Origin: Nocardia farcinica
GTDB lineage: Bacteria; Actinomycetota; Actinomycetes; Mycobacteriales; Mycobacteriaceae
Assembly: GCF_001182745.1 (NCBI RefSeq)
Contig: NZ_LN868938.1
Span: 434,001 to 498,000, forward strand
DNA length: 64,000 bases
Reading direction: 5' to 3'
This document shows, piece by piece, positions 54,691 to 63,805 of this stretch (positions are counted from its first letter, which is position 1; each line of letters opens with the position of its first letter). The notes under the pieces are model-generated. The model worked only from the letters and a program-made list of their open reading frames with translations. It did no database searches and was not told the DNA's origin. The position numbers and the translations under genes were made by a program.

Positions 54691-55284
54691 TCAGCGCACC
54701 GGGCGGCCGAGGAGGGCGGCGAGTTGCTCCACCGGTATGGCCGTGGCCGGCGCGGGCCGCGGCGGCGCGAACGGGCTGCGGTCGGCGGGGACCTCGGAGA
54801 GCGTGGCGCGAGTGAACGCGAGCGCCCGCTCTGCCGCGGCATCGGTGAACGGTGGCCGGGTGCCGAGCGCGGTCGCCAGGTCCCAGCCGTGCACCAGTTC
54901 CTCGGTCAGCCGCAGGTGCGCCGCGACGGTCCCGGGCACGGCGCCGAACGGCATGTGCACGATCCGGTCCGCCGCGCCGGGCCGCCCGAAGGCGGCGAGC
55001 AGGGCCTCGCCCGCGCTCCGGTACGCGCTCGCCGGATCCGCGCCGAGTGCGTCGACCAGCGCCGGGTCCAGTGTGCCCGCCGCCGATTCCGATGTTCCGG
55101 TCAGCGCCGCGGTGCAGAGCCGAGTGCCGAGGACGAGATGGTTCACCAGGTCGCGGGCGGTCCACGCCGGACAGGGTGTCGCCGCTTGCCAGTGGTCGGG
55201 GCCGATCGTGGCGACGAGATCGGCGACGGTGGCGATCGTGCTCGCCAGATCGTCGAGGACGGTGCGGGTGGGTGTCTCGGTCAC
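54691..55284 (-). CDS. TIGR03086-type mycothiol-dependent-like metal-binding protein
   Basis: A 197-residue protein related to the N-terminal domain of mycothiol-dependent maleylpyruvate isomerase (DinB-like fold). The metal-binding pattern DDLASTIATVADLVATI, CPAWTARDLVNHLV and LRLTEELVHGWDLATALG is clear. GTG 55284 has GGAGG eight bases upstream. It diverges from an ECF sigma factor gene, and such pairs are frequent. The substrate is unknown. Confidence 0.8.
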   Translation of the reverse strand: MTETPTRTVLDDLASTIATVADLVATIGPDHWQAATPCPAWTARDLVNHLVLGTRLCTAALTGTSESAAGTLDPALVDALGADPASAYRSAGEALLAAFGRPGAADRIVHMPFGAVPGTVAAHLRLTEELVHGWDLATALGTRPPFTDAAAERALAFTRATLSEVPADRSPFAPPRPAPATAIPVEQLAALLGRPVR

Positions 55285-55389
55285 GGGATTTCCTCCATCC
55301 GGTTCGGGGTCGGTCGTTGTGGTGACACCGCCCGTCGCCGGAACGGAACGGTCCCGGAGCGCGTCACCGCCCCGTGCGACGATGCCCCG

Positions 55390-56397
55390 GTGGATCCGGA
55401 CATTCTCGAGCGCGCGCGAGCCGGCGACCACGACGCCTTCCGCGCCCTCACCGACCCCTACCGGCACGAGCTGCAGGTGCACTGCTACCGGATGCTCGGT
55501 TCGCTCACCGACGCCGAGGACGTGCTGCAGGAAACGCTGCTGGCGGCCTGGCGCGGGCTCGGCGGCTTCGCCGGGCGCTCCTCGCTGCGTACCTGGCTCT
55601 ACCGGATCGCCACCAACCGCTGCCTGAACGCCATGCGCGACAACGCCCGTCGCCGCCCGCCCGAGCCCGACCCGCCGTTCGACCCGCCCGAACCCAGCCG
55701 CCGCAGCACGGTCACCTGGTTGGAGCCCTACCCGGACCGCCTGCTCGACCGGGTCGCCGCCCCGGCCGCAGGCCCGGAGGCCCGCTACCACGCACGCGAG
55801 TCCGTCGAGCTGGCGTTCGTCGCGGGGCTGCAACACCTACCGCCCCGCCAGTCGGCGGTGCTGCTGCTGCGTGATGTCCTCGGCTTTCCCGCCGACGAGG
55901 TCGCGGCCATGCTCGGCACCAGCGCCACCGCGGTGAAGGGCGCGCTGCAACGCGCCCGCGAGCAGCTGCGCCGCCACCGGATCGACCGCGAATCGGTCGA
56001 GCTGCCCGACAGCCCGCGGGAACGCGAGCTGACCGCCCGTTTCGCCGAAGCGTTCACCGCGGGCGACGTCGCGGCCGTCATCGCCCTGCTCACCGACGAC
56101 GCCTGGCTGACCATGCCGCCCGCCCCACACGAATACCACGGCCTGCCCGCCATCGGCGCCTTCCTCACCATCTTCACCACCTGGCGCGGAGCCCGTCGCC
56201 TGCACCTGATCGAGACCCGCGCCAACACCCGGCCCGCCCTCGCCTGCTACCTGACCGATACCGACCCGCACACCGCGCACCCCGCGGGCGTGCTCGTGCT
56301 CACCGTCGGACCCACCGCCATCCACCACGTGGCCTGGTTCCTCGCCGCCGACCTCCGCACCCACTTCGCCCTGCCCGCCACCGTTCCAGTCGGTTAG
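55390..56397 (+). CDS. ECF sigma factor with C-terminal SnoaL-like domain
   Basis: A 335-residue extracytoplasmic-function sigma factor of the SigG/SigJ-like kind (TIGR02960 type). Region 2 is DPYRHELQVHCYRMLGSLTDAEDVLQETLLAAWRGL and region 4 is LPPRQSAVLLLRDVLGFPADEVAAMLGTSATAVKGAL. A SnoaL-like domain fills the last 120 residues (FAEAFTAGDVAAVIALLTDDAWLTMPP). GTG 55390 starts VDPDILERARAGD. No anti-sigma factor lies nearby. The C-terminal domain may replace it. Confidence 0.85.
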   Translation: MDPDILERARAGDHDAFRALTDPYRHELQVHCYRMLGSLTDAEDVLQETLLAAWRGLGGFAGRSSLRTWLYRIATNRCLNAMRDNARRRPPEPDPPFDPPEPSRRSTVTWLEPYPDRLLDRVAAPAAGPEARYHARESVELAFVAGLQHLPPRQSAVLLLRDVLGFPADEVAAMLGTSATAVKGALQRAREQLRRHRIDRESVELPDSPRERELTARFAEAFTAGDVAAVIALLTDDAWLTMPPAPHEYHGLPAIGAFLTIFTTWRGARRLHLIETRANTRPALACYLTDTDPHTAHPAGVLVLTVGPTAIHHVAWFLAADLRTHFALPATVPVG

Positions 56398-56464
56398 CGC
56401 ACGCGCCGGGAGCGCTCGCGAGGCGGACCAGCCCGGCGACCGCGGTCGAGCGGCGCTGTGCGGC

Positions 56465-57712
56465 CTATCCGGTGGTGGCGGCGAGCTTGCGCAGCCGGGC
56501 GTTGAGGTAGCGCTGTTCCGGAGTGCTGGTGGTGAGCTGGGCGGCGCGAGTGTAGGCGGCACGGGCGGCCTCGAGGTCGCCGTTCATCTCGAGCAGGTGG
56601 GCGTGCACGGCGTGGGTGCGGTGGTGGCGGCGCATGGCGGGGTCGGTGAGCAGGGGAGTGACGAGTTCGAGCCCGTGGCGTGGGCCGAACGCCATCGCGA
56701 CGGCGACCGCGCGGTTGAGGGTGACGGCCGGTCCTGGCGCGAGCCGGTCGAGCATTCCGTAGAGCACGGCGATCTGCGCCCAGTCGGTGCTGTCCCCGCC
56801 GGGGGCCTCGGCGTGCACGGCGGCGATGGCCGCCTGGATCTGATACGGCCCGACATGGCCGCGCGGTAGCACCCGCTCGAGCAGGGCGACGCCCTCGGCG
56901 ATGGCAGTCCGGTCCCAGCGGGTGCGGTCCTGGTCGGCGAGGGGGACGAGTTCGCCCGCGGCGTCGGTGCGGGCGGCGGCGCGTGCGTGGGTGAGCAGCA
57001 TCAGCGCGAGCGCGCCGGCGACCTCGTCGTGGTCGGGGACGGCGCGGTGCAGGCGCCGGGTGAGGCGCAGCGCCGCGGCGGCCAGGCCGGGGTCGTGGAC
57101 CGACGCGCCCGTGCTGCGGGTGTGCCCGGCGGTGAACATCAGGTGGCACACGTCGAGCACCGCGGCCACCCGCTCGGGCAACTCCTCGGCGGCGGGCAGT
57201 TCGAAGCGCGCCCCGGCCGCGCGCAGGGTGCGACGGGCTCGCGAAAGCCGTTGCGCCATCGTGCGTTCCGGGACGAGGTAGGCGGCCGCGATCTCGGCGG
57301 TCGGCAGTCCGGCCACCGCGTGCAGGGTCAGCGCCACCTGGGACGGGCGGCTCAGGCTCGGGTGGCAGCACAGCAGGAACAACCGGAGGGTGTCCTCGCC
57401 GGAGTGGTCGGTTTCGTCGGCGGGCGGGGCCAGGTCGGCGTCTGCGGGCCGGGCGACGCCGACGGTCGCCTCCCGCTCGGCCCGGGCTCGGTCGGCCCGC
57501 ACCCGGTCGATCAGTTTCCGCGCGGCCACCCGCACCAACCATCCGCGCGGATTGCCGGGGATGCCGTCGCGGGGCCACTGCTCGGCCGCCGCGGCGGCGG
57601 CCTCCTGCACCGCGTCCTCGCAGTCGCCGAGATCGCCGTGCCTGCGCAGCAGGGCGAGCAGGACGTGTGGCGCCTCCCGGCGCCACACCTCCGCCACCGT
57701 CGCGCCGGTCAC
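56465..57712 (-). CDS. ECF42-type sigma factor with TPR-like C-terminus
   Basis: A 415-residue sigma factor. Region 2 is HVLLALLRRHGDLGDCEDAVQEAAAAAAEQWPRDG and region 4 contains LPTAEIAAAYLVPERTMAQRLSRARRTL. The C-terminal half is an all-helical repeat region with the family motif GRHGLELVTPLL-like stretch and LLEMNGDLEAARAAYTRAAQL. GTG 57712 overlaps the DGPF gene stop (GTGA). ECF42 factors work with a DGPF partner and no anti-sigma factor, as here. A TGTCGA-N17-CGAC promoter lies before the pair. Confidence 0.87.
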   Translation of the reverse strand: MTGATVAEVWRREAPHVLLALLRRHGDLGDCEDAVQEAAAAAAEQWPRDGIPGNPRGWLVRVAARKLIDRVRADRARAEREATVGVARPADADLAPPADETDHSGEDTLRLFLLCCHPSLSRPSQVALTLHAVAGLPTAEIAAAYLVPERTMAQRLSRARRTLRAAGARFELPAAEELPERVAAVLDVCHLMFTAGHTRSTGASVHDPGLAAAALRLTRRLHRAVPDHDEVAGALALMLLTHARAAARTDAAGELVPLADQDRTRWDRTAIAEGVALLERVLPRGHVGPYQIQAAIAAVHAEAPGGDSTDWAQIAVLYGMLDRLAPGPAVTLNRAVAVAMAFGPRHGLELVTPLLTDPAMRRHHRTHAVHAHLLEMNGDLEAARAAYTRAAQLTTSTPEQRYLNARLRKLAATTG

Positions 57713-58101
57713 TGATCGTCGCCGCCCGGCCACATGACCGGGCGCAGCTCCACGGTCTCGCCGGGCCCGGCGAACACCGCGGCGATCTCCTCGGCCCGCG
57801 CGCGATCGGCCACATCGATCAGGAAGAACCCGGCCAGGTGTTCCTTGGCCTCCGAGTAGGGACCGTCGGCCGCCACCGGCCGCCCCGACTCCCACCGGTA
57901 CAGCCGCGCCGCCTCGGGCGCGCCCAGCGCCTCCCCGGTGACCAGTTCGCCCTTCTCCTGCATCTCGCCGAGCAGCCGCTCGAAATCACCGGTGATGCGT
58001 TCGCGTTCCGCGGCGGGCAACGCCTGGAACTCAGGCAGGTAGTCGCCGGTCGGGTGCCCCCACGGCTGCGGGTTGGAGTGGATCAGAATGACGTACTTCA
58101 T
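57709..58101 (-). CDS. YCII/DGPF-domain protein
   Basis: A 130-residue ferredoxin-like-fold protein starting MKYVILIHSNPQ. The family motif appears as ADGPYSEAKEHLAGFFLIDV near residues 77-96. Such DGPF proteins are the co-encoded partners and targets of ECF42 sigma factors. Their chemical role is not established. It is the first gene of the pair and overlaps the sigma factor gene by four bases. Confidence 0.85.
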   Translation of the reverse strand: MKYVILIHSNPQPWGHPTGDYLPEFQALPAAERERITGDFERLLGEMQEKGELVTGEALGAPEAARLYRWESGRPVAADGPYSEAKEHLAGFFLIDVADRARAEEIAAVFAGPGETVELRPVMWPGGDDQ

Positions 58102-58151
58102 GGGTCGCTCCTCGGTCGTGGACGGGGCCGCTGCCCATCCTCACCGGGAAC

Positions 58152-58178
58152 GTCGGAGCTGCGCGCCCGTCGTCGACA
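58152..58178 (-). promoter_or_regulatory. ECF42-type promoter before the DGPF gene
   Basis: On the minus strand TGTCGA (complement of 58173-58178), 17 bases, CGAC (complement of 58152-58155) matches the TGTCGA / CG[A/T]C promoter known for ECF42 sigma factors. It is 51 bases before the DGPF start codon. Self-activation of the sigma/DGPF operon is inferred. Confidence 0.7.
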
Positions 58179-58185
58179 TCGGGCC

Positions 58186-59226
58186 CTATCCGTTCGGCAG
58201 AATCACCGCGCGGCCGTTGATCTGCCCCTTGTGCAGGCGTTCGTAGGCCTCGGGGGCGTCGTCGAGCGAGTAGGTCTCCACGTGCACCTCGACCGCGCCG
58301 GCGCGGGCCAGGTCCAGCACCTCGCGCAATTCGCCCCGGCTGCCCCAGTACGGGGCGGTGACCGACACCTCGAAGGGGGTGGTGCCGAACCCGACCGGCA
58401 CCGACCCGCCGCCGATGCCGACGATCGTCAGGTCGCCTTCCATCGCCACGCAGCCCGCGGCGGTCGCGGTCGTGGGCGGCACGCCGACGAAATCGAACAC
58501 GGCCGTCGCGCCGCGGCCGCCGGTCAGTTCCTTGACCCGGTCGGCGGCGTGCTCGTCGGAGGTCACGGTCTTGTGTGCGCCGACCCGGCGCGCCAGTTCC
58601 AGCTTCTCCTCGCCGATGTCGAGCGCGATCACCCGCGCCGGGCTGAGCGCGCGCAGCAACTGGATGGCGACATGGCCGAGCCCGCCCGCGCCGATCACCA
58701 CGGCCGTCGAGCCGGGCACCAGTTTGGGCAGCGACCGCTTGATGGCGTGGTAGGGCGTGAGCCCGGCGTCGGTGAGCGGCACGGTGCGCACCGGGTCGAG
58801 TCCGTCCAGCGATTCGAGGTGGCGGACGTCGTCGACGATCATGTATTCGGCGATGGCGCCCGGTGCGCCGAGTCCGGGCGGGAAGATGCCGAGTTCGCCC
58901 GCGCGCACGCAGTAGTTCTCCCGGCCGCCTTCGCACGGGTGGCAGGTGCCGCAGCCCCACGGACCGTAGACCGCCACCGAATCGCCCACCGCGAATCCCC
59001 GCACGCCGTCGCCGAGCGCGGCGATGGTGCCCGCGCCCTCGTGGCCGAGGGTGAGCGGCAACTCGTACGGGAACTCGCTCTCCGGCCACGACATCACCGC
59101 GATGTCGGAGTGACACACCCCCGCCGCCGACACCTTCAGCAACACCTGTCCCGGGCCGGGTTCGGGATCGGGCACCGTCACCACTTCCGGCGGGGCGCCG
59201 ATCGTCCGATACTGCAGAGCCTTCAT
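58186..59226 (-). CDS. NAD(P)-dependent zinc alcohol dehydrogenase
   Basis: A 346-residue alcohol dehydrogenase with catalytic zinc ligands in GVCHSDIAV and LGHEGAGTI, structural zinc cysteines CGTCHPCEGGRENYC, and the nucleotide fold VVIGAGGLGHVAIQLLRA near residues 175-192. ATG 59226 has GGAGG seven bases upstream. It resembles broad aldehyde/alcohol reductases of actinobacteria. It stands alone with a 245-base gap to its right that holds a hairpin at its far end and nothing else I can name. Confidence 0.88.
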   Translation of the reverse strand: MKALQYRTIGAPPEVVTVPDPEPGPGQVLLKVSAAGVCHSDIAVMSWPESEFPYELPLTLGHEGAGTIAALGDGVRGFAVGDSVAVYGPWGCGTCHPCEGGRENYCVRAGELGIFPPGLGAPGAIAEYMIVDDVRHLESLDGLDPVRTVPLTDAGLTPYHAIKRSLPKLVPGSTAVVIGAGGLGHVAIQLLRALSPARVIALDIGEEKLELARRVGAHKTVTSDEHAADRVKELTGGRGATAVFDFVGVPPTTATAAGCVAMEGDLTIVGIGGGSVPVGFGTTPFEVSVTAPYWGSRGELREVLDLARAGAVEVHVETYSLDDAPEAYERLHKGQINGRAVILPNG

Positions 59227-59419
59227 CGCGACACCTCCGAAATCGAATTGCTCGGTCGGGTCTATCGGGTCGGCGCGCTGCTCAGGGCATTCATCGACTC
59301 CGGCGCGCCGGGCTGGGCCGGTCGGCCCCGTGGCCGCGAGCGCGCTGCCGTACCGCACGATCTCGGCGGACCCGGGACGGATCGTCTCCGATCATACGGA
59401 GCGCGGGGACCGCCGAGGC

Positions 59420-59468
59420 GGTATCGGCGAACGGCCGGCAACCGAAGGCCGGGCCGTTCGCCGATACC
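59420..59468 (-). terminator. Long hairpin after the truncated ABC-F gene
   Basis: GGTATCGGCGAACGGCC (59420-59436) and its exact inverted copy (59452-59468) form a perfect 17-base-pair stem with a 15-base loop. It begins three bases after the ABC-F stop on the minus strand. There is no T-run, so it is the I-shaped kind common in actinobacteria. It lies in the 245-base gap 59227-59471. Confidence 0.7.
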
Positions 59469-59471
59469 GGG

Positions 59472-60917
59472 TCAGCGGTTCGCCGGTGGGGCGGCGTCCG
59501 GCGCGATGCGCCCGCCGGCGTCGAGTGCGATCACCGTGTCGACGCCGAGGTCGGCGAGGAATTGCTCGTCGTGACTGACCACCAGGACCGCGCCCCGGTA
59601 CCCCGACAGTGCCGCCACCAGCTGTTCGACGCTGGCGATGTCGAGGTTGTTCGTCGGTTCGTCCAGGACGAGCAGCTGGGCGGGTGGGTCGGCGAACAGC
59701 AGCCGCGCCAGCGACACACGGAAGCGCTCACCGCCGGACAATGTCGACACCGGCCGGTCCACGGCGGCGCCGCGCAGCAGGAGCCGGGCCAGCTGGTTGC
59801 GCAGGGCGGCCGGTGGCAGCGAGTCGGCTACGGTCCGCAGGTTCTCCAGCGCCGACGCCCGCTCGTCCAGGTTGTCCAGGCGTTGGGGGAGGTATCCGAC
59901 GCGATCGGTGAACAGGGTGCCGCCGACCCGCCCCGCCGTCGCGGCGCGCCGCCCGAGCAGGGTCTCCAGCGCCGTCGATTTCCCGGCGCCGTTGGGTCCG
60001 ACCAGCGCCACCCGTTCGGGCCCCTGGATCACGACGGTGGTCGCGCCGTCACCGCTCTCCGCGATCCGCCGCCCCGCCGGCACATCCGGGTCGGGCAACT
60101 CCAGGTGGATTCGTTCCTCCCGGCGCACCCGGGCGGCGGCGGCCGCGCGGGCACGTTCGGCCGCGCGGACCTTCGCCTCCTGCGTGCCGCGCAGCGCGGC
60201 CGCGGTGTTCTGGGCCCGGCCGGCACGATTGCCCGCCACGATCCGGGGGATGCCGCCGTGCTGCTGGGTCGCCCGGGCCGTGCGTTCGCGGCGGGCGAGT
60301 TCGGTCTCGGCCTCGATGCGCTGGCGCTGCTCGGCTTTCAGCACCTGCGCGGCGGTGCGCGCGGCTTGCTCGGCGGCGGCCTGTCGCTGGTCGAGGTGCT
60401 GCCGCCACGCCGAATAGGGCCCGCCGAACAACTCCAGCCGCTCGGCGTGCAGCTCCGCGGTGTGGTCCATGCGCTCGAGCAGCGCGCGATCGTGGCTGAC
60501 CACCACCAGGGTGCCGGGCCAGGTGTCGATCAGCGCGGCCAGGTCGCTGCGCGCGGCCCGGTCGAGGTTGTTGGTGGGCTCGTCGAGGACGGTGACGGGT
60601 GTCCGGCGCAGGCGCAACCCGGTGACGGCGACCAGCACCGCCTCGCCGCCGGACAGTTGGCCGACCCGGCGATCGAGATCGGCTGCGGCGAAGCCGATCT
60701 CGTGCAGCGCCTGGGCCGCGCGCGCTTCGAGATCCCAGTCCTCGCCGATCGTGTCGAAGTGTCGTTCGTCCGCGTCGCCGGACTCGATCGCGCGCAGTGC
60801 CGCGAGCGTGTCGGCGATGCCGAGCAGGTCCGTGATCGTGGCGTCGGTGTCGAGGGTCAGCGTCTGCTGCAGGTAGCCGACCGGCCCGGCGACGTCGATG
60901 CGGCCGGTGGTGGGGCG
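59472..60917 (-). pseudogene. ABC-F ATPase lacking its 5' end
   Basis: About 481 residues of an ABC-F protein can be read, beginning RPTTGRIDVAGPVGYLQQ, the part that normally follows the first Walker A. After this come LSGGEAVLVAVTG and VTVLDEPTNNLD of domain 1, a charged linker, VGPNGAGKSTAL (Walker A of domain 2), LSGGERFRVSLARL and LLVLDEPTNNLD. The first 60-70 residues, with strand 1 and the first Walker A, are missing. Upstream the DNA belongs to the glucarate dehydratase gene. A GTG at 60935 could start a short form. I read it as a deletion relic, possibly still translated. Confidence 0.72.
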
Positions 60918-60936
60918 AGGTGGCCTCGCCCCCACC
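60909..60936 (-). terminator. Hairpin after glucarate dehydratase at the ABC-F junction
   Basis: GGTGGGGCGAGG (60909-60920) pairs with CCTCGCCCCCACC (60924-60936), with a TGG loop and one bulged C. It starts four bases after the dehydratase stop on the minus strand and lies exactly over the truncation point of the ABC-F gene. It can end the dehydratase transcript. It may also mark the recombination point. Confidence 0.5.
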
Positions 60937-60939
60937 TGC

Positions 60940-62250
60940 TCAGCGCACCAGGGCGGGGCGCTTGCTGTCGAACTGCCACCCGGGGATGAGGTACTGCATC
61001 GTGGTGGCGTCGTTCCGGTCGCCGAGCCCCGCCCGCAGGTACAGCTCGTGGGCGGCGGCGACCCGTTCCTCGTCCAGTTCCACACCGAGGCCCGGGCGCC
61101 GGGGCACGGCGATCCGGCCCTCGACGATGCGGAACGGGTCGCGGGTGATGCGCTGGCCGTCCTGCCAGATCCAGTGCGTGTCGATGGCGGTGATCTCACC
61201 CGGCGCGGCCGCGGCCACGTGGGTGAACATGGCCAGCGAGACGTCGAAGTGGTTGTTGGAGTGCGAACCCCACGTCAGGCCCCACGCGTCGCACAGCTGC
61301 GCCACCCGCACCGAGCCCGCCATGGTCCAGAAGTGCGGGTCGGCCAACGGGATGTCGACCGCGCCGGTGCGGACGGTGTGGCCGAGTTCGCGCCAATCGG
61401 TGGCGATCATGTTGGTGGCGGTGGGCAGTCCGGTGGCGCGCTTGAACTCGGCCATCACCTCGCGCCCGGAGAACGAGCCCTCCGGGCCGACCGGGTCTTC
61501 GGCGTAGGCGAGCACGTCGCGCAGGTCGCGGCACAACGGCACGGCCTCGCGCAGCAGCCACCCGCCGTTGGGGTCCAGTGTGATCCTGGCGTCGGGGAAC
61601 TCCTCGGCCAGCGCCCGCACCGCGGCGGCCTCCTCGGCGCCTGCGAGCACACCGCCCTTGAGCTTGAAGTCGCGGAATCCGTAGCGGGCGCGTGCGGCGC
61701 GGGCCAGCTCGACCACGCCCTCGGGGGTCATGGCCGCCTCGTGGCGCCTGCGCAGCCAGTCGTCGGCGTCGGCCGGTTCGTCCGCGGGGGAGCGGTAGGG
61801 CAGGTCGGTGCGATTGCGGTCGCCGACGAAGAACAGGTAGCCGAGGGCGGGCACGTCGGTGCGCTGCACCCCGTCGCCGAGCAGCGCGGCCATCGGCACC
61901 TCCAGGTGCTGGCCGAGCAGATCCAACAGCGCCGATTCGACGGCGGTGACGGCGTGCACGGTGACCCGCAGGTCGAAGGTCTGGTTGCCGCGGCCCGCCG
62001 CGTCCCGGGCGGCGAAGGTGCGCCGGATGTCGCCGAGCACGGCGTGGTGTTCGCCGAGGCCGCGGCCGATCACCAGGCCGCGGGCCTCCTCGAGGGTGCC
62101 GCGGATCCGTTCCCCGCCGGGCACCTCGCCGACGCCGGTGCGGCCCGCGGAATCGGTGAGGATCACCAGGTTGCGGGTGAAGTAGGGCGCGTGCGCGCCG
62201 CTGAGGTTGAGCAGCATGCTGTCGTGGCCTGCGATCGGCACGACGCGCAT
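60940..62250 (-). CDS. gudD: Glucarate dehydratase
   Basis: Enolase-superfamily enzyme that dehydrates D-glucarate to 5-keto-4-deoxyglucarate. The 436-residue protein has the opening [15 protein letters not shown] ([20 protein letters not shown]), the catalytic KLKGG pair near residue 196, metal ligands in [15 protein letters not shown] and TNMIATDW, and a late [11 protein letters not shown]. In E. coli the protein starts about 12 residues earlier. Here that part (VTEM...) is in frame but has no start codon, while an ATG at 62285 that overlaps the transporter stop is in another frame. A missing base near 62261-62272 is possible. The listed start is the first in-frame ATG. Confidence 0.88.
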   Translation of the reverse strand: MRVVPIAGHDSMLLNLSGAHAPYFTRNLVILTDSAGRTGVGEVPGGERIRGTLEEARGLVIGRGLGEHHAVLGDIRRTFAARDAAGRGNQTFDLRVTVHAVTAVESALLDLLGQHLEVPMAALLGDGVQRTDVPALGYLFFVGDRNRTDLPYRSPADEPADADDWLRRRHEAAMTPEGVVELARAARARYGFRDFKLKGGVLAGAEEAAAVRALAEEFPDARITLDPNGGWLLREAVPLCRDLRDVLAYAEDPVGPEGSFSGREVMAEFKRATGLPTATNMIATDWRELGHTVRTGAVDIPLADPHFWTMAGSVRVAQLCDAWGLTWGSHSNNHFDVSLAMFTHVAAAAPGEITAIDTHWIWQDGQRITRDPFRIVEGRIAVPRRPGLGVELDEERVAAAHELYLRAGLGDRNDATTMQYLIPGWQFDSKRPALVR

Positions 62251-62281
62251 CTCGGTGACGCGGGGGTGCGGGCGGTGCTGG

Positions 62282-63679
62282 TCATGAACGGTTCTCCACG
62301 GTGGCGACGGTGGCGCCGAGGGGCGCCGGGCGGGCGGGCGTCGGGTCGGGATCGGCGGACCCGGGTTCCTCGGCGGGCGGGTGCGATGCGCCGGTCCGGC
62401 GGATCAGCGCGACCGAGGCGGCGGCGAGCACGGAGGCGGCGGCCAGGGCGTACAGGCCCCAGGTGACCTCGCCGGTCGCCGATTTGACCAGGCCGAACCC
62501 GTACGGGGCGACGAATCCGCCGAGATTGCCGATCGAATTGATGATGGCGATGGCCGGTGCGAGCACCAGCGGATGCAGCCCGCCCTGCGGGATGGACCAG
62601 AACAGCGGGCTGGCGCTCTTGAAGCCCATCGCGGCGATGCACAGGAACACCAGCGCGAGCCAGGGCGAGGTGACCGCGGCCAGGTAGGTGCCGACGGCGG
62701 CGGTGAGCAGGGCGATCACCAGCAGCGGCTTGCGGTTGCCGGTGCGGTCGCCGATCCGCGCCGAGACATACATCGCGACCACCGCGCAGATCCACGGCAG
62801 CGACGACAGCAGGCCGACGGTGATGTCGTTGGTGCCGTCGATGCGGCGCACGATGGAGGGCAGCCAGAAGGTGTTGGCGTAGATCGACAGCTGGATCGCG
62901 AAGTAGATCCAGCAGAACAGCAGCAGTTTCGGATCGGCGAGCATCCGCCAGCGCGAGCCACGGTGGGCGACACCGGAATTCGCGGCCTTGTCCTGCTCCT
63001 CGGCCTCGATGGTGTCGATCAGCGCCTTCTTCTCACCCGCGGACAGCCACCTGGCGTCCTTGATGTGGGAATCGAGGAACAAGTAGGCGACGATGCCGAC
63101 GACGACCGAGAGCATGCCCTCCAGCCCGAACAGCCACTGCCAGCCGTGCAGGCCGAGCCCGCCGTCGAGTGCGAGCAGCGGCCCGGAGAGCGGGCCGGAG
63201 ATCGCCGCGGCCACCGACGAGCCCGCCACGAACAGCGCGGTCGCCCGGCCACGGTGACTGTTGGGCAGCCACTTGGCCAGGTAGAAGATCACCGCCGGGA
63301 AGAACCCGGCTTCGGCGGCGCCGAGCAGGAAGCGCAGGACGTAGAACATGGTCGCGTTCTGCACGAACATCATCGCGGCCGAGATCAGCCCCCAGCTGAC
63401 CATGATCCTGGTGAGCCAGATCCGCGCGCCGTAGCGCTCCATCATCACGTTGCTGGGCAATTCGAAGATCGCGTAGGCGATGAAGAACACGCCGGCGCCG
63501 AATCCGTAGGCGGCCGCGCCGATGCCGACGTCGGCTTCCAGGTATTCCCTCGCGTAGCCGATATTCGAGCGGTTGATCTGGTTGCAGATCAACATGATGA
63601 TGAACAGCGGGACGACGCGTCGAAAGAACTTCGACACCGCGGATTCCAATTCCGCCGTCGGCTGTCGAGTGAACGACAT
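62282..63679 (-). CDS. gudP: MFS transporter, glucarate/galactarate type
   Basis: A 465-residue major facilitator of the anion:cation symporter family with 12 hydrophobic helices. It has [24 protein letters not shown] at helix 1 and the loop 2-3 motif ([18 protein letters not shown]). Between helices 6 and 7 lies a charged loop. ATG 63679 has AGGAG seven bases upstream. It is followed by glucarate dehydratase, so uptake of glucarate or galactarate is the likely role, not a phthalate or tartrate carrier. Confidence 0.86.
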   Translation of the reverse strand: MSFTRQPTAELESAVSKFFRRVVPLFIIMLICNQINRSNIGYAREYLEADVGIGAAAYGFGAGVFFIAYAIFELPSNVMMERYGARIWLTRIMVSWGLISAAMMFVQNATMFYVLRFLLGAAEAGFFPAVIFYLAKWLPNSHRGRATALFVAGSSVAAAISGPLSGPLLALDGGLGLHGWQWLFGLEGMLSVVVGIVAYLFLDSHIKDARWLSAGEKKALIDTIEAEEQDKAANSGVAHRGSRWRMLADPKLLLFCWIYFAIQLSIYANTFWLPSIVRRIDGTNDITVGLLSSLPWICAVVAMYVSARIGDRTGNRKPLLVIALLTAAVGTYLAAVTSPWLALVFLCIAAMGFKSASPLFWSIPQGGLHPLVLAPAIAIINSIGNLGGFVAPYGFGLVKSATGEVTWGLYALAAASVLAAASVALIRRTGASHPPAEEPGSADPDPTPARPAPLGATVATVENRS

Positions 63680-63805
63680 CGTCCACTCCTTTCGGTCGAA
63701 CCACCTGCTGGTGCGGTGCGGTGGGGAAGAGGTCTGTTCGGGGCGAGTGACTCGCCTCACAAGCAACGAATGTAAAGACCTCAGGTGATTCACGTCCAAC
63801 ACCGA

